DNA of 64,000 bases from Alphaproteobacteria bacterium (GTDB lineage Bacteria; Pseudomonadota; Alphaproteobacteria; Sphingomonadales; Kordiimonadaceae). The notes beneath the pieces were generated by a model that searched no databases, was not told the DNA's origin, and saw only the letters and a program-made list of their open reading frames with translations. Of the stretch, positions 17,630-28,222 are shown in pieces. Each line of letters begins with the position of its first letter. Within the stretch, counting starts at the first letter, position 1. The translations under genes and the position numbers were made by a program. The stretch is from assembly GCA_006226495.1 (NCBI GenBank), contig SBGU01000053.1, forward strand, positions 58,111 through 122,110, given 5' to 3'.

Positions 17630-19081
17630 TCAGGTATCTTTGTCTTGCGTGTCGGATGGCGGCGTCTGGTCCAGCCCGTCGTGGCTGCGGCGGAAGAAAA
17701 ACCGCCGCACGCTTTCGCGGCTGATGCCGCCAACCGACTGCAAGGGCAGGGGCGCGTGGCCGCGTCCGGCCTCGATCCAGGCACCCGAACGGAAGCGCAG
17801 GATAAGAAGCACGGCCTTGATGGCATAGTCGGCGATAATGACCGAATACATGGCTTCCACCGGTCCGTCATAATAGACAACGACCGCGCCGATCGACAGG
17901 CGGCCGATGATCATGCCCGCAAAGGTGACAAACAGGGGATAGCGGGTGTCGCCGCCGCCCCGAAGCGCACCGCCGATCGCGAATTCAACCGCCATCAGCG
18001 GCTGCACGACGGCAAGGACCAGAATGAAGAATTCGGTATAATACTGGACCTGCGGGTCGGTCGACAGCAGTTCAGCGAGCGGCACACGCACGAGGCTGGT
18101 GGCCACCGCCAGCACGGTCATGCCCACAACAGCCAGCCGCATGGCGGCCCAGCCACTGGCAGTGGCGCCTTCGGCGTCCTCCGCGCCCAGGCGCTGGCCC
18201 GAGAGGGTGGCGCTGGCGGCGCCGAAACCAAGCCCGACCACGATACAGACACTCAGGATCGTGATGCCGATTCCGTATGCGGCGAAGGCGGCAGTGCCGT
18301 ATCCGCTCAGGAGCATCATGAACAGGATGAAGCTCATCTGGATGAAAATCTGTTCGATGGCGGCAGGCGCACCGATATCGACCAGTTGCCGGATGCGTCC
18401 GAACTCAAGCGCAGCGTTTTTCACCGGTGTCAGGATATAGCGCCGACCCAGCCAGGCAACGGCGAACCAGACCACCACCAGGGCCTGGCCGATGGCTGTG
18501 CCCCAGGGAATGCCCTTCACGCCCATTTCCGGCAGCCCGAAGCTGCCATGCACAAGGCAGTATGACCCCGTGATGGCAAACAGGGTTGCAAAGGCGCTGA
18601 AACGCAGGGGGCGCACCACATCGCCAATGGCACGGAAGGCGGTTGCGATGGTCAGCATCAGCGCAAAGACGATGTTCAACAGGCTTGCGGGCCGGATATA
18701 ATCGACCGCCAATTGTGCTGTGTGGCCGTCCAGATGAAACAGGCCGGTGGCATAAGGCGCCGCAATATAGGCAAGGATGCCCAGTACAAGCGGCATCAGG
18801 ACCGCGAGGCTGAGGCTCGCGGTCGTCGCGGCAGAGGCATCGTGGGTATCGTCCGCGCCCCAGGCACGCGCGACGACGGCAGTTGTGGCCACAGACAGGG
18901 CCATGGAGGCCGCCATCAGCAGAAAATGCACGCGGCCGCCGGTCACCACGGCAGCGCTGGCTTCTGGCCCGATGGGGGCCACGATCCACAGATGTGCGAA
19001 GGAAATCGACACCATCAGGATGTTGCTGATGATGTTCGGCCCCGCAAGCCGCCAAACCGTCTGATAGGAAAACCGCGCCAT
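17630..19081 (-). CDS. MATE-family efflux transporter
   Basis: A 483-aa multidrug and toxin extrusion antiporter with two MatE halves of six helices each. The N-terminal half contains MVSISFAHLWIVAPIGPEASA and the second half VDIGAPAAIEQIFIQMSF, both typical MATE repeat starts. Cation (Na+ or H+) driven export of organic cations is the family role; substrate unknown. ATG 19081 gives the usual short N-terminus; a GTG at 19108 would add nine residues but has no Shine-Dalgarno. It leads a leftward set with the aldolase and tesB and is divergent from the acyl-CoA operon. Confidence 0.92.
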   Translation of the reverse strand: MARFSYQTVWRLAGPNIISNILMVSISFAHLWIVAPIGPEASAAVVTGGRVHFLLMAASMALSVATTAVVARAWGADDTHDASAATTASLSLAVLMPLVLGILAYIAAPYATGLFHLDGHTAQLAVDYIRPASLLNIVFALMLTIATAFRAIGDVVRPLRFSAFATLFAITGSYCLVHGSFGLPEMGVKGIPWGTAIGQALVVVWFAVAWLGRRYILTPVKNAALEFGRIRQLVDIGAPAAIEQIFIQMSFILFMMLLSGYGTAAFAAYGIGITILSVCIVVGLGFGAASATLSGQRLGAEDAEGATASGWAAMRLAVVGMTVLAVATSLVRVPLAELLSTDPQVQYYTEFFILVLAVVQPLMAVEFAIGGALRGGGDTRYPLFVTFAGMIIGRLSIGAVVVYYDGPVEAMYSVIIADYAIKAVLLILRFRSGAWIEAGRGHAPLPLQSVGGISRESVRRFFFRRSHDGLDQTPPSDTQDKDT

Positions 19082-19252
19082 AAGCCCCGGACCGTTCTGG
19101 AGTTTCACTAAACCGCGCCGGCCGGAACCGGATCATTCTGTCAGATAGGGCTCATGACACCGTTGGCCAGAGCTTGTCCCCTAATAACACAGGCACCTGC
19201 TCCTGCGTCCCGCCAAAATTGCCGGGCAGCCCTGCGGACGGCGTGGGGGTGT

Positions 19253-19272
19253 GACCAACGGTCGCTGGACCG
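19253..19272. promoter_or_regulatory. Overlapping GACC/GGTC inverted repeats upstream of the acyl-CoA operon
   Basis: GACC-AAC-GGTC (19253-19263) overlaps CGGTC-GCTG-GACCG (19259-19272), in the 304-bp divergent region between the MATE and acyl-CoA dehydrogenase genes. The same GACC-N3-GGTC arrangement occurs just before the maoC-like gene (25576-25586). This is the kind of site TetR-family lipid regulators use, but no such regulator is in the window. Confidence 0.3.
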
Positions 19273-19344
19273 ACCGCGAAGAAAGTTGGTCGCTTGCCTT
19301 GAAGCCGGACCAAACCGCCTTAAACATAACCCATAGCTTGATTG

Positions 19345-19362
19345 CGTCCGTAACGGCGGACG
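19345..19362. promoter_or_regulatory. Operator-like palindrome before the acyl-CoA operon
   Basis: CGTCCGTAACGGCGGACG: perfect 6-bp arms around TAACGG, 23 bp upstream of the first acyl-CoA dehydrogenase ATG and just before its Shine-Dalgarno. Position within the leader suggests a repressor site. The regulator is unknown. Confidence 0.4.
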
Positions 19363-19385
19363 GGGATTTGAGGGAGAGAAGGGAT

Positions 19386-20552
19386 ATGAGCGACCTGGAG
19401 CAGTTCCGCCAGGAGACGCGGGCGTGGCTGGATGAAAATTGTCCGAAGTCCATGCGTGCCCCGATGGGCGAAGGCGATATTTGCTGGGGTGGCCGGCGTT
19501 TTGAATTCAAGTCGGACGACCAGAAGGCCTGGCTTGAGCACATGGCGGCCCGCGGCTGGACCGTGCCCAGTTGGCCCAAGGAATATGGTGGTGGCGGCCT
19601 GAACAAGGACGAAGCCAAAATCCTCGCGGAAGAAATGCGCCGTATCAGCGCGCGCCCGCCGCTTGTATCCTTCGGTATCTGGATGCTCGGGCCGGCGCTC
19701 CTCAAGTTCGGTACACACGAACAGAAGCTCGAACACCTGCCGCCGATCGCCCGTGGTGAAATCCGCTGGTGCCAGGGTTATTCCGAACCGAACGCGGGCT
19801 CCGACCTCGCGGCCCTGATGACCAAAGCCGAAGACAAGGGCGACCATTATATCATCAATGGCCAGAAGATCTGGACGTCTTACGCCGACAAGGCCGACTG
19901 GATTTTCTGCCTGGTGCGCACCGATTTTTCGGCCACCAAGCATAATGGCATCAGCTTCGTGCTGTTCGATATGGAATCCGAAGGTGTCAGCACCAAACCA
20001 ATCAAGCTGATTTCCGGCTATTCGCCCTTCTGCGAGACCTTCTTCGACGATGTGAAGGCTTACAAGAAGAACCTGGTGGGCGAAGAAAACAAAGGTTGGA
20101 CCATCGCCAAATACCTGCTGACCCACGAACGCACCGGGATCGGCGACATGGGCATGCCCAAGCCCCTGAGCGCGATTGCCCGCGACAAGCTGGGCCTCGA
20201 GGACGGCCAGATCGAAGACAAGATGCTGCGCCACGAGATCGCCAGCCACGAAATCGATGCTGCCGCCTTCATGTTCACGCTTGAGCGCGCGAAGGACCAG
20301 GCCAAGGCCGGTGGCGACATGGGCGCCTTCTCCTCGATGCTGAAATATTATGGCACCGAACTGAACAAGGACCGGCACGAACTGATCCTGAAGGTCAACG
20401 GCACCGATGCGCTTGAATGGGAAGGCCAGTTCTCGAATAACGGCGAGATCGCGCGCAACTGGCTTCGCACCAAAGCCAATTCGATCGAGGGCGGCACCAC
20501 CGAGGTGCAGCTCAATATCATCTCGAAACGCATTCTCGATCTGCCGGCGTAA
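19386..20552 (+). CDS. Acyl-CoA dehydrogenase, large-type subunit of a tandem pair
   Basis: A 388-aa FAD acyl-CoA dehydrogenase. Seen: WCQGYSEPNAGSDLA (substrate/FAD loop), INGQKIWTSYADKADW, and the C-terminal ANSIEGGTTEVQLNIISKRILDL. It belongs to the group whose N-terminus reads like ENCPKSMRAPM with a WGGR segment, usually encoded beside a shorter partner (here 20570) and thought to work as heteromers on bulky or branched acyl-CoAs such as steroid or terpenoid side chains. ATG 19386 follows a strong GGGAGAGAAGG; the frame is open to 19251 but that extension lacks family similarity. First gene of the 19386-29246 operon. Confidence 0.92.
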   Translation: MSDLEQFRQETRAWLDENCPKSMRAPMGEGDICWGGRRFEFKSDDQKAWLEHMAARGWTVPSWPKEYGGGGLNKDEAKILAEEMRRISARPPLVSFGIWMLGPALLKFGTHEQKLEHLPPIARGEIRWCQGYSEPNAGSDLAALMTKAEDKGDHYIINGQKIWTSYADKADWIFCLVRTDFSATKHNGISFVLFDMESEGVSTKPIKLISGYSPFCETFFDDVKAYKKNLVGEENKGWTIAKYLLTHERTGIGDMGMPKPLSAIARDKLGLEDGQIEDKMLRHEIASHEIDAAAFMFTLERAKDQAKAGGDMGAFSSMLKYYGTELNKDRHELILKVNGTDALEWEGQFSNNGEIARNWLRTKANSIEGGTTEVQLNIISKRILDLPA

Positions 20553-20569
20553 GTGGGGAGCAAGTCAAA

Positions 20570-21706
20570 ATGGCAATGGTACTGAACGAAGAACAACAGC
20601 TCCTCAAGGAAACCGCCGACGGCTTTTTTGCCGAAAAGGCACCTGTCGGCCAACTGCGCAAGCTCAGGGACGACAAGGACGAAACCGGCTACTCGAAGGA
20701 ACTCTGGCAGGAAATGGCCGACATGGGTTTCGCCGGCCTCCTGATCGGGGAAGACGAAGGCGGCACCAATTTCGGCCTCGTGGGCGCGGGCATCGTGGCG
20801 GAAGCCATGGGCCGCACCTTGTCTGCCTCGCCGTATCTCGCCAGCGCGGTTGTGGGTGCGAGCGTGATTTCGGCTGCAGGCAACGCCGACCAGAAAGCGG
20901 CGCTGCTGCCCGCGATTGCGGCTGGTGAGACGGTGCTCACCCTCGCGATTGACGAAACCAGCCATCACCGGCCGGAAAAAACCGCGCTGAAAGCTGAAAA
21001 AACCGCATCGGGCTACAAGCTGAACGGCCTGAAGGTATTCGTGCCAGAAGGCCATGTTGCCGACCAGGTGATCGTGCTGGCGCGCACCGGCGGCGAAAAG
21101 GGCGACCGCGACGGCCTGAGCCTGTTCCTGGTGGACCGCAAGGCCGCGGGCCTGATTGTCGACCGCACGGTCATGACCGACAGCCGCAACTGGGCCAAGA
21201 TGACCTTCGAAGGTGTGGCCGTGGGCGCCGATGCGCTTCTGGGCAGTGAAGGCAAGGCCATGGATGTGCTCGAAGGGGCGCTCGACAAGGCGCGCATCGT
21301 CGTGGCTGCCGAACTGCTGGGCGTGTCGCAGGAATGCCTGGACCGCACGGTGCAATATCTGAAGGAACGCAAGCAGTTCGGCGTGCTGATCGGCACGTTC
21401 CAGGGCCTGCAGCACCGCGCGGCGGAGCTGTTCAGCGAGATCGAGGTCACGCGCTCGGCCGTCCTGAAGGCGCTTCAGGTTGCGGATATGGGCGGCGACG
21501 CCCGCTGGTTCGCAAGCCTTGCCAAGGCAAAGGCGGCCAAAACGGCGGAACTGGCCACCAACGAAGCCATCCAGATGCATGGCGGTATCGGCATGACCGA
21601 CGAATTCGACATCGGTTTCTACATCAAGCGCGCCCGTGTGCTGCAGAATCTGTATGGCGATTTCAGCTATCATGCCGACCGGTTCGCGGCACTTTCGGGG
21701 TACTGA
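20570..21706 (+). CDS. Acyl-CoA dehydrogenase, second subunit of a tandem pair
   Basis: A 378-aa acyl-CoA dehydrogenase-fold protein. The N-terminal MVLNEEQQLLKETADGFF and the C-terminal EAIQMHGGIGMTDEFDIGFYIKRARVLQNLYGD are typical. The middle region is divergent: LAIDETSHH replaces the usual TEPxxGSD motif, as in the partner subunits of heteromeric enzymes that bind FAD less completely. It lies 17 bp after the first subunit and 3 bp before the CoA ligase. I infer that it forms a complex with the 19386 product; substrate range is likely cyclic or branched acyl-CoA but unproven. Confidence 0.9.
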   Translation: MAMVLNEEQQLLKETADGFFAEKAPVGQLRKLRDDKDETGYSKELWQEMADMGFAGLLIGEDEGGTNFGLVGAGIVAEAMGRTLSASPYLASAVVGASVISAAGNADQKAALLPAIAAGETVLTLAIDETSHHRPEKTALKAEKTASGYKLNGLKVFVPEGHVADQVIVLARTGGEKGDRDGLSLFLVDRKAAGLIVDRTVMTDSRNWAKMTFEGVAVGADALLGSEGKAMDVLEGALDKARIVVAAELLGVSQECLDRTVQYLKERKQFGVLIGTFQGLQHRAAELFSEIEVTRSAVLKALQVADMGGDARWFASLAKAKAAKTAELATNEAIQMHGGIGMTDEFDIGFYIKRARVLQNLYGDFSYHADRFAALSGY

Positions 21707-21709
21707 AAT

Positions 21710-23440
21710 ATGGGTGCGTTCGACAATCTGAACCTGCCGTCGGTGGACCCGGCAACGCCGCTTGACCAGGTCATCGGCATGCTGACCCGCGAAGGCATGC
21801 CGTTTGCCACCAGACAGGAAGTCATCGGCGGGGTTACCCAGACGGTGTTTGCGGCTCAGCCGCCATCCTTGCGCGAAGCTTTCATGATGTTCCTGGGCCA
21901 TGGCGAGAAGGAATTTCTGGTGTATGGCGACGACCGCTACACGTTCCAGGATTCTGTTGCCTATGCAACAAAACTTTCGCAGGCGCTGGTCGACGATTTT
22001 GGCGTCAAGAAGGGCGACCGCGTCGCCCTTGCCATGCGCAACTATCCCGAATGGGTGTTCAGCTATATGGCCATCACGGCTGCGGGCGGCATCGCCGTCC
22101 TGATGAATGCCTGGTGGAAAGAAGAGGAACTGGCCTGGGCGATGCAGGACTGCGGCGCCCATCTGGCAATTGCCGACGGTGAACGCGCGGCGCGCCTGAT
22201 GCCGGCCGCCGAAAAGGACGAGTTCCAGATCATCGTCGCCCGTGACGCCTGCGCCGACCATCCGCGCCTGCATGCCATGGCCTCGATCATCGAAGGCAAG
22301 AAACCCTTGCAGTGGCCGGCGGTTGACATTCTGCCGGACGATCCCGCCATGATGCTTTATACCTCCGGCTCCACCGGTTTCCCGAAAGGCGCACTTTCGA
22401 GCCACCGGGCGGTGATCAGCGTGCTGATGAACTGGGTGACCATTGCCCTGTCCTTGAAGATGCTGGGCCGCCTGAATTCGGACCCCGACTTCCAGCCGGT
22501 GATGCTGGTGGCGGTGCCCTTCTTCCATGTGACCGGGCTTTTGCCCGTGCTTCTGGTGTCGGCCACCATTGGGCGCAAACTGGTGCTGATGCACAAATGG
22601 GATGTGGAAGAAGCCTTCCGGCTGATCGAGCGCGAGGGTGTAACCGCCTTCACCGGTGTGCCGACCATGTCGTTCGAGATGGCCTCGTCGCCGCTCAGGT
22701 CCAAATTCGACCTGTCCAGCCTCGTGGACATCGGCGGTGGTGGTGCGGCACGGCCGCCCGAACATGTCCGGCTGATTCGCGACTCGTTCAAAACCTCGAA
22801 TCCCGGCATCGGCTATGGCCTGACCGAAACCAATTCCATGACCGCCGTGTTGTCGGGCGACGAATATGTCGACCGGCCCACCAGTGTCGGTAAACCGACC
22901 CCGCCGATGATCCATGTCACCATCCGCGACGGCGAGGGCAGGGAAGTACCCACCGGCGAACGCGGCGAGGTCTGCATCAAAAGCGCGACCAACTTCCGGG
23001 AATACTGGAACAAGCCGGAGGCAACGGCTGCGGCCTTCTTCCCGGACGGCTGGTTCCGTTCGGGCGACATCGGTTATCTCGATGCCGAAGGGTATCTCTA
23101 TATCGTTGACCGGCTGAAGGACATCATCATCCGGGGCGGCGAGAATATCAGCACCCTCGAGGTTGAGGCCGTGCTGCATGCCCACCCGGCAGTCGATGAT
23201 GTCATGGTCTTTGGCCTGCCCGACACCCGCCTTGGCGAAATCGTCGGTGCGGTGGCCGTGACCACCGACCCGAACCTGACCGCCGAAGCCCTGATCAATG
23301 AAGCCGGCAAACATCTTGCCAGCTTCAAACTGCCCGAACAGCTCTGGCTCGTGACCGAGCCGCTGCCGCTGATCGCGTCGGGCAAGATCGACCGCAAGGG
23401 CATCAAAACCCATTACCAGCAACTGTGGCAAAGCGCCTGA
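21710..23440 (+). CDS. Class I adenylate-forming acyl-CoA ligase
   Basis: A 576-aa ANL-superfamily ligase that would activate a carboxylic acid to its CoA thioester with ATP. Motifs: phosphate-binding YTSGSTGFPKG (near residue 220), GYGLTETNS, the SGDIGYLDAEGYLYIVDR hinge (A8) and the C-terminal catalytic Lys in ASGKIDRKGI. The 80-residue N-terminal part before the AMP-binding core (FDNLNLPSVDPATPLDQV) is longer than in plain FadD and typical of alphaproteobacterial ligases in such operons. Located directly after the paired dehydrogenases, so it probably makes their substrate. Confidence 0.92.
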   Translation: MGAFDNLNLPSVDPATPLDQVIGMLTREGMPFATRQEVIGGVTQTVFAAQPPSLREAFMMFLGHGEKEFLVYGDDRYTFQDSVAYATKLSQALVDDFGVKKGDRVALAMRNYPEWVFSYMAITAAGGIAVLMNAWWKEEELAWAMQDCGAHLAIADGERAARLMPAAEKDEFQIIVARDACADHPRLHAMASIIEGKKPLQWPAVDILPDDPAMMLYTSGSTGFPKGALSSHRAVISVLMNWVTIALSLKMLGRLNSDPDFQPVMLVAVPFFHVTGLLPVLLVSATIGRKLVLMHKWDVEEAFRLIEREGVTAFTGVPTMSFEMASSPLRSKFDLSSLVDIGGGGAARPPEHVRLIRDSFKTSNPGIGYGLTETNSMTAVLSGDEYVDRPTSVGKPTPPMIHVTIRDGEGREVPTGERGEVCIKSATNFREYWNKPEATAAAFFPDGWFRSGDIGYLDAEGYLYIVDRLKDIIIRGGENISTLEVEAVLHAHPAVDDVMVFGLPDTRLGEIVGAVAVTTDPNLTAEALINEAGKHLASFKLPEQLWLVTEPLPLIASGKIDRKGIKTHYQQLWQSA

Positions 23441-23459
23441 AGTAAGAGAGGAATTCCCC

Positions 23460-24698
<1,239 letters not shown>

Positions 24699-24710
24699 GG
24701 AACCGCCGGC

Positions 24711-25499
24711 ATGGATCTGTCCACGCTCTACAGCATCAGCGGCAAGGTCGCCCTCGTCACCGGGGGCGGCTCCGGCATCGGCACCATGGCGACCGAAGCG
24801 CTCGTCCGTGCCGGCTGCAAGGTCTATATCGCCTCGCGGCGGCTTGAAAGCTGCGAGGCGGTGGCCGAGGAACTGAACGCCATCGGCCCGGGCACGGTGA
24901 CCGCGCTTCAGGCCGACCTCGCGACCGCAGAAGGCACCGAAAGCCTGGCCAGCCAACTGGCTGAGCGGGAAAACTGCCTTCATATCCTTGTCAACAACTC
25001 GGGCATGACCTGGGGGGCGCCGTTCGAGGAATTCCCGCGCCAGAAGTGGGATGATGTGTTCCGTCTGAACGTAACGGCGGTTGCCGACCTGACCCGCCTT
25101 CTGCTGCCGATGCTGAAGCGCGGGGCTTCGGCCGAGGACCCGGCGCGTATCGTCAACCTGGGCTCTGTCGTGGGCACGCGCCCCGTATCCAACAGCGCCT
25201 ACAGCTATGGTGCCAGCAAGGCGGCGGTGCATCACCTGACCAAGATTCTGTCGAACGAACTGGCCGGCAGCAACATCACGGTCAATGCCATTGCGCCCGG
25301 ACCGTTCCCCAGCCGCATGATGGCGTTTGTTACCGAAAATCCGGAGCGCCGCCGCGCGCAGGAAGAACGGGTGCCGCTGAAGCGCGTTGGTACGCCGGAA
25401 GATATCGCCGGGGTGCTGATCATGCTGACCTCGCGGGCCGGAAGTTATATTACCGGCGGCATAATTCCGCTCGATGGTGGCATTGCGGCCTTGCCATAA
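24711..25499 (+). CDS. RhlG-like short-chain dehydrogenase/reductase
   Basis: A 262-aa SDR. TGGGSGIG (cofactor), SRRLESCE (Arg favouring NADPH), ILVNNSGMTWGAPFEEFP, VNLGSVVG and AYSYGASKAAVHHL (YxxxK). The pattern WGAPFEEFPxxxWDxVFxLNVT and the PSRM loop near the C-terminus closely resemble RhlG, an NADPH 3-oxoacyl reductase once linked to rhamnolipid/3-hydroxyacid formation, and many homologues in acyl-CoA operons. It probably interconverts a 3-oxo and 3-hydroxy acyl thioester. It lies 12 bp after the ACAD11-like gene; a 106-bp gap follows. Confidence 0.9.
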   Translation: MDLSTLYSISGKVALVTGGGSGIGTMATEALVRAGCKVYIASRRLESCEAVAEELNAIGPGTVTALQADLATAEGTESLASQLAERENCLHILVNNSGMTWGAPFEEFPRQKWDDVFRLNVTAVADLTRLLLPMLKRGASAEDPARIVNLGSVVGTRPVSNSAYSYGASKAAVHHLTKILSNELAGSNITVNAIAPGPFPSRMMAFVTENPERRRAQEERVPLKRVGTPEDIAGVLIMLTSRAGSYITGGIIPLDGGIAALP

Positions 25500-25575
25500 C
25501 GGCTGAGCCTGCTACATAAATTGTGCGGCGCAGCATGTGGCTTTTCGCAACTGCGCACTAAATGAGACCATAACC

Positions 25576-25586
25576 GACCAGCGGTC
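25576..25586. promoter_or_regulatory. GACC-N3-GGTC inverted repeat before the maoC-like gene
   Basis: GACC-AGC-GGTC lies 19 bp before the maoC-like ATG, in the widest gap inside the operon (106 bp). It overlaps ACCG-N5-CGGT. The same 4-3-4 layout occurs upstream of the operon at 19253. It may mark an internal regulated promoter. Confidence 0.3.
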
Positions 25587-25605
25587 AGATTTTCAGGAGG
25601 GTGGA

Positions 25606-26070
25606 ATGGCAATCGTCGTTTCGAAGGACAAGATTCAGGACTATATCGGCAAGGAAACCGGCGTTTCCGACTGGTTCAAGGTCGATCAGGAGCGCATCAA
25701 CCAGTTTGCTGACGTTACCCTGGACCATCAATATATCCATATCGATCCCGAGCGGGCGGCAAAGACGCCTTTCGGCACCACCATTGCGCACGGTTTCCTG
25801 ACCCTGTCGCTGACGCCGTACCTTGCCGCCGAAGCATCCATCGGCCTCGAAGGTGCGGTCATGGGCATCAACTATGGCTCCGACAAGGTACGTTTCATGA
25901 ACCCTGTGAAGGTGAACAGTGAAATCCGGGTCCGGTCGCGCCTTGTTTCGGTCGATGAAAAGCCGGGCAACCGTTTCCTGCTGAAGACCGAAATGACTGT
26001 CGAAATCAAAGGCGAAGAGCGCCCGGCGCTGATCGCCGAGTGGCTGACCATGCAGGTCCTGCCGAGCTGA
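25606..26070 (+). CDS. MaoC-family (R)-specific enoyl-CoA hydratase
   Basis: A 154-aa single-hotdog hydratase. The hydratase 2 motif is seen as FADVTLDHQYIHIDPERA followed by PFGTTIAHGFLTLSL, with the catalytic Asp and His six residues apart. It would hydrate trans-2-enoyl-CoA to (R)-3-hydroxyacyl-CoA. The downstream MFE2-like SDR uses (R)-3-hydroxyacyl-CoA, so stereochemistry matches. ATG 25606 is set by AGGAGGG just upstream. A 106-bp gap with a GACC/GGTC palindrome separates it from the preceding SDR. Confidence 0.93.
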   Translation: MAIVVSKDKIQDYIGKETGVSDWFKVDQERINQFADVTLDHQYIHIDPERAAKTPFGTTIAHGFLTLSLTPYLAAEASIGLEGAVMGINYGSDKVRFMNPVKVNSEIRVRSRLVSVDEKPGNRFLLKTEMTVEIKGEERPALIAEWLTMQVLPS

Positions 26071-26101
26071 TAAGTATATAGATTATTTGGGAGTTTGAGG
26101 A

Positions 26102-27022
26102 ATGAGCATTCGTTATGACGATCGGGTCGCGATCGTAACCGGTGCCGGCGGCGGCCTTGGTCGCAGCCATGCCCTGGCGCTTGCTGCGCGCGGTGCCAAG
26201 GTGGTCGTGAACGACCTGGGCGGCGACGTGCACGGTGTTGGCGGTTCGTCCGCGGCCGCTGAAGCCGTTGTGCAGGAAATCATCGCTGCGGGCGGCGAAG
26301 CCATCGCGCATGGTGCCAACGTCTGCAAGGCCGATGAAGTCGAGGACATGGTGGCAAAAGCCAAGGCCAAATGGGGCCGGGTCGACATTCTGGTGAACAA
26401 CGCCGGCGTGCTGCGCGACAAGACGTTTGTCAAGATGACCATGGAGGACTTCAATTTTGTCGTCCAGGTGCACCTGATGGGGTCGGTTGTCTGCACCAAG
26501 GCCGTATGGGAAACCATGCGCGAACAGAATTACGGCCGTATCGTCATGACCACCTCGTCCTCGGGCCTGTATGGCAACTTCGGCCAGTCCAACTATGGCG
26601 CGGCCAAGATGGCGGTTGTCGGCTTCATGAACACCCTGTGCCTTGAAGGCGGCAAATATGGCATCAAGGTCAACTGCCTGGCGCCGACCGCCGCCACCCG
26701 CATGACCGAAGGCCTGCTGCCGCAAGCGGCCCTTGACCTCCTGACCCCGGAATCGGTGACCACGGGCCTCCTGACCCTTGTGGACGAAGATGCCCCGAAC
26801 CGCACCATCCTGTGCGCCGGGGCCGGCGGTTATGCCCGCACCATCGTATATGAAACCGAAGGCACCTTCCTGCCGGTCGACCAGCAGACGCCGGAGAATG
26901 TGCGGGCTGCGCTGGCGCAGATCAACGAAGCCGCCGGCCAGCAGGAATTCACCCAGGGCGGTCAGCAGACCATGAAATTTGTCGGCAAGGCAGCCAAGGC
27001 TGCCGGCGTGAAACTCGGATAA
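26102..27022 (+). CDS. MFE2-like (R)-3-hydroxyacyl-CoA dehydrogenase (SDR)
   Basis: A 306-aa SDR matching the dehydrogenase domain of peroxisomal multifunctional enzyme 2/FOX2. The cofactor loop is [29 protein letters not shown], given here in positions about 13-41; the Asp-Leu-Gly-Gly after strand 2 indicates [33 protein letters not shown] (active site) and [11 protein letters not shown] are diagnostic. It oxidises (R)-3-hydroxyacyl-CoA to 3-oxoacyl-CoA. Paired with the MaoC hydratase upstream and the thiolase 11 bp downstream, it completes a beta-oxidation round of peroxisomal type. Confidence 0.93.
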   Translation: MSIRYDDRVAIVTGAGGGLGRSHALALAARGAKVVVNDLGGDVHGVGGSSAAAEAVVQEIIAAGGEAIAHGANVCKADEVEDMVAKAKAKWGRVDILVNNAGVLRDKTFVKMTMEDFNFVVQVHLMGSVVCTKAVWETMREQNYGRIVMTTSSSGLYGNFGQSNYGAAKMAVVGFMNTLCLEGGKYGIKVNCLAPTAATRMTEGLLPQAALDLLTPESVTTGLLTLVDEDAPNRTILCAGAGGYARTIVYETEGTFLPVDQQTPENVRAALAQINEAAGQQEFTQGGQQTMKFVGKAAKAAGVKLG

Positions 27023-27033
27023 GGAGTATCCCA

Positions 27034-28215
27034 ATGCGTGAAGCAGTCATCGTATCCACCGCGCGGACGCCGATCGGCCGTGCCTATCGCGGTTCCCTGA
27101 ATGCCACCCTTTCGCCGTCGCTTGGCGCCCATGCCATCGAGCATGCGGTCAAGCGCGCCGGCATCGAAGGCGGTGAAGTCGAAGACCTGATCATGGGCTG
27201 TGCCCTGACCCAGGGGTCGTCGGGCCCGAACATCGGCCGCCTGGCCGCCCTGCGCGGCGGCCTGCCGGTGACCGTGTCCGGCATGACCCTGGACCGCCAG
27301 TGTTCGTCGGGCATGATGGCCATCGCCACCGCCGCGAAGCAGATCATCTCCGACGGCATGGATGTGGCCATGGGTGCCGGCCTCGACAGCATCTCGGTGG
27401 TGCAGAACGAGCATATGAACCGCTACATGGCCGTGGATAAAAGCCTCGTCGCCATGCACAAGGACATCTATATGCCCATGCTACAAACCGCCGAAGTGGT
27501 GGCCGCGCGCTACGGCATCAGCCGCGAAGCCATGGACGAATATGGCCTGCAGTCGCAGCAGCGCACCGCCGCCGCCCAGCAAGCCGGCAAGTTCGACGAC
27601 GAGATCGTGCCGATCACGACCCAGATGGGCGTGATGAACAAGGAAACCAAGGAAGTTACCTTCCATGAAGTGACCCTGTCGAAGGACGAAGGCAACCGCC
27701 CCGAGACCACCTATGAAGGCCTTGCCGGGCTGAAGACGGTTATCGAAGGCGGCACCATCACCGCCGGTAACGCCAGCCAGTTGTCGGACGGTGCCTCCGC
27801 CGCCGTGCTGATGGAAGCCAGGACGGCCGAGAAAAAAGGCCTGACCCCGCTGGGTATCTACCGGGGTATCGCTGTTGCGGGCTGCGAACCGGACGAGATG
27901 GGCATTGGCCCCGTGTTCGCCGTGCCCAAGCTTCTGGAGAAAAACGGCCTGAAGATGGACGACATCGGCCTGTGGGAGCTGAACGAAGCCTTCGCCGTGC
28001 AGGTGCTTTACTGCCGCGACAAGCTGGGCATCCCGAACGAGCTTCTGAACGTGAATGGCGGCGCCATTTCGATCGGTCACCCGTATGGCATGTCGGGTGC
28101 GCGCATGGTTGGCCATGCCCTGATCGAAGGCAAACGCCGCGGCGCCAAATATGTTGTCTGCACCATGTGTGTGGGTGGCGGCATGGGCGCTGCCGGCCTG
28201 TTCGAGGTCGTATAA
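27034..28215 (+). CDS. Thiolase (acetyl-CoA C-acyltransferase)
   Basis: A 393-aa degradative thiolase. The nucleophile Cys is in [17 protein letters not shown] (about residue 91), the His in [17 protein letters not shown], and the second Cys in [16 protein letters not shown]. It cleaves 3-oxoacyl-CoA with CoA to acetyl- or propionyl-CoA and a shortened acyl-CoA. It lies 11 bp after the MFE2-like dehydrogenase. A strong hairpin follows its stop within the operon. Chain-length range is unknown. Confidence 0.95.
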   Translation: MREAVIVSTARTPIGRAYRGSLNATLSPSLGAHAIEHAVKRAGIEGGEVEDLIMGCALTQGSSGPNIGRLAALRGGLPVTVSGMTLDRQCSSGMMAIATAAKQIISDGMDVAMGAGLDSISVVQNEHMNRYMAVDKSLVAMHKDIYMPMLQTAEVVAARYGISREAMDEYGLQSQQRTAAAQQAGKFDDEIVPITTQMGVMNKETKEVTFHEVTLSKDEGNRPETTYEGLAGLKTVIEGGTITAGNASQLSDGASAAVLMEARTAEKKGLTPLGIYRGIAVAGCEPDEMGIGPVFAVPKLLEKNGLKMDDIGLWELNEAFAVQVLYCRDKLGIPNELLNVNGGAISIGHPYGMSGARMVGHALIEGKRRGAKYVVCTMCVGGGMGAAGLFEVV

Positions 28216-28222
28216 CCAGTTC

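Noticed and set aside
19109..19385. A small gene in the 277-bp MATE to acyl-CoA dehydrogenase gap, including an upstream start at 19251
   Set aside because: Short frames here have no Shine-Dalgarno or family similarity. The acyl-CoA dehydrogenase family N-terminus and the strong site fit ATG 19386.
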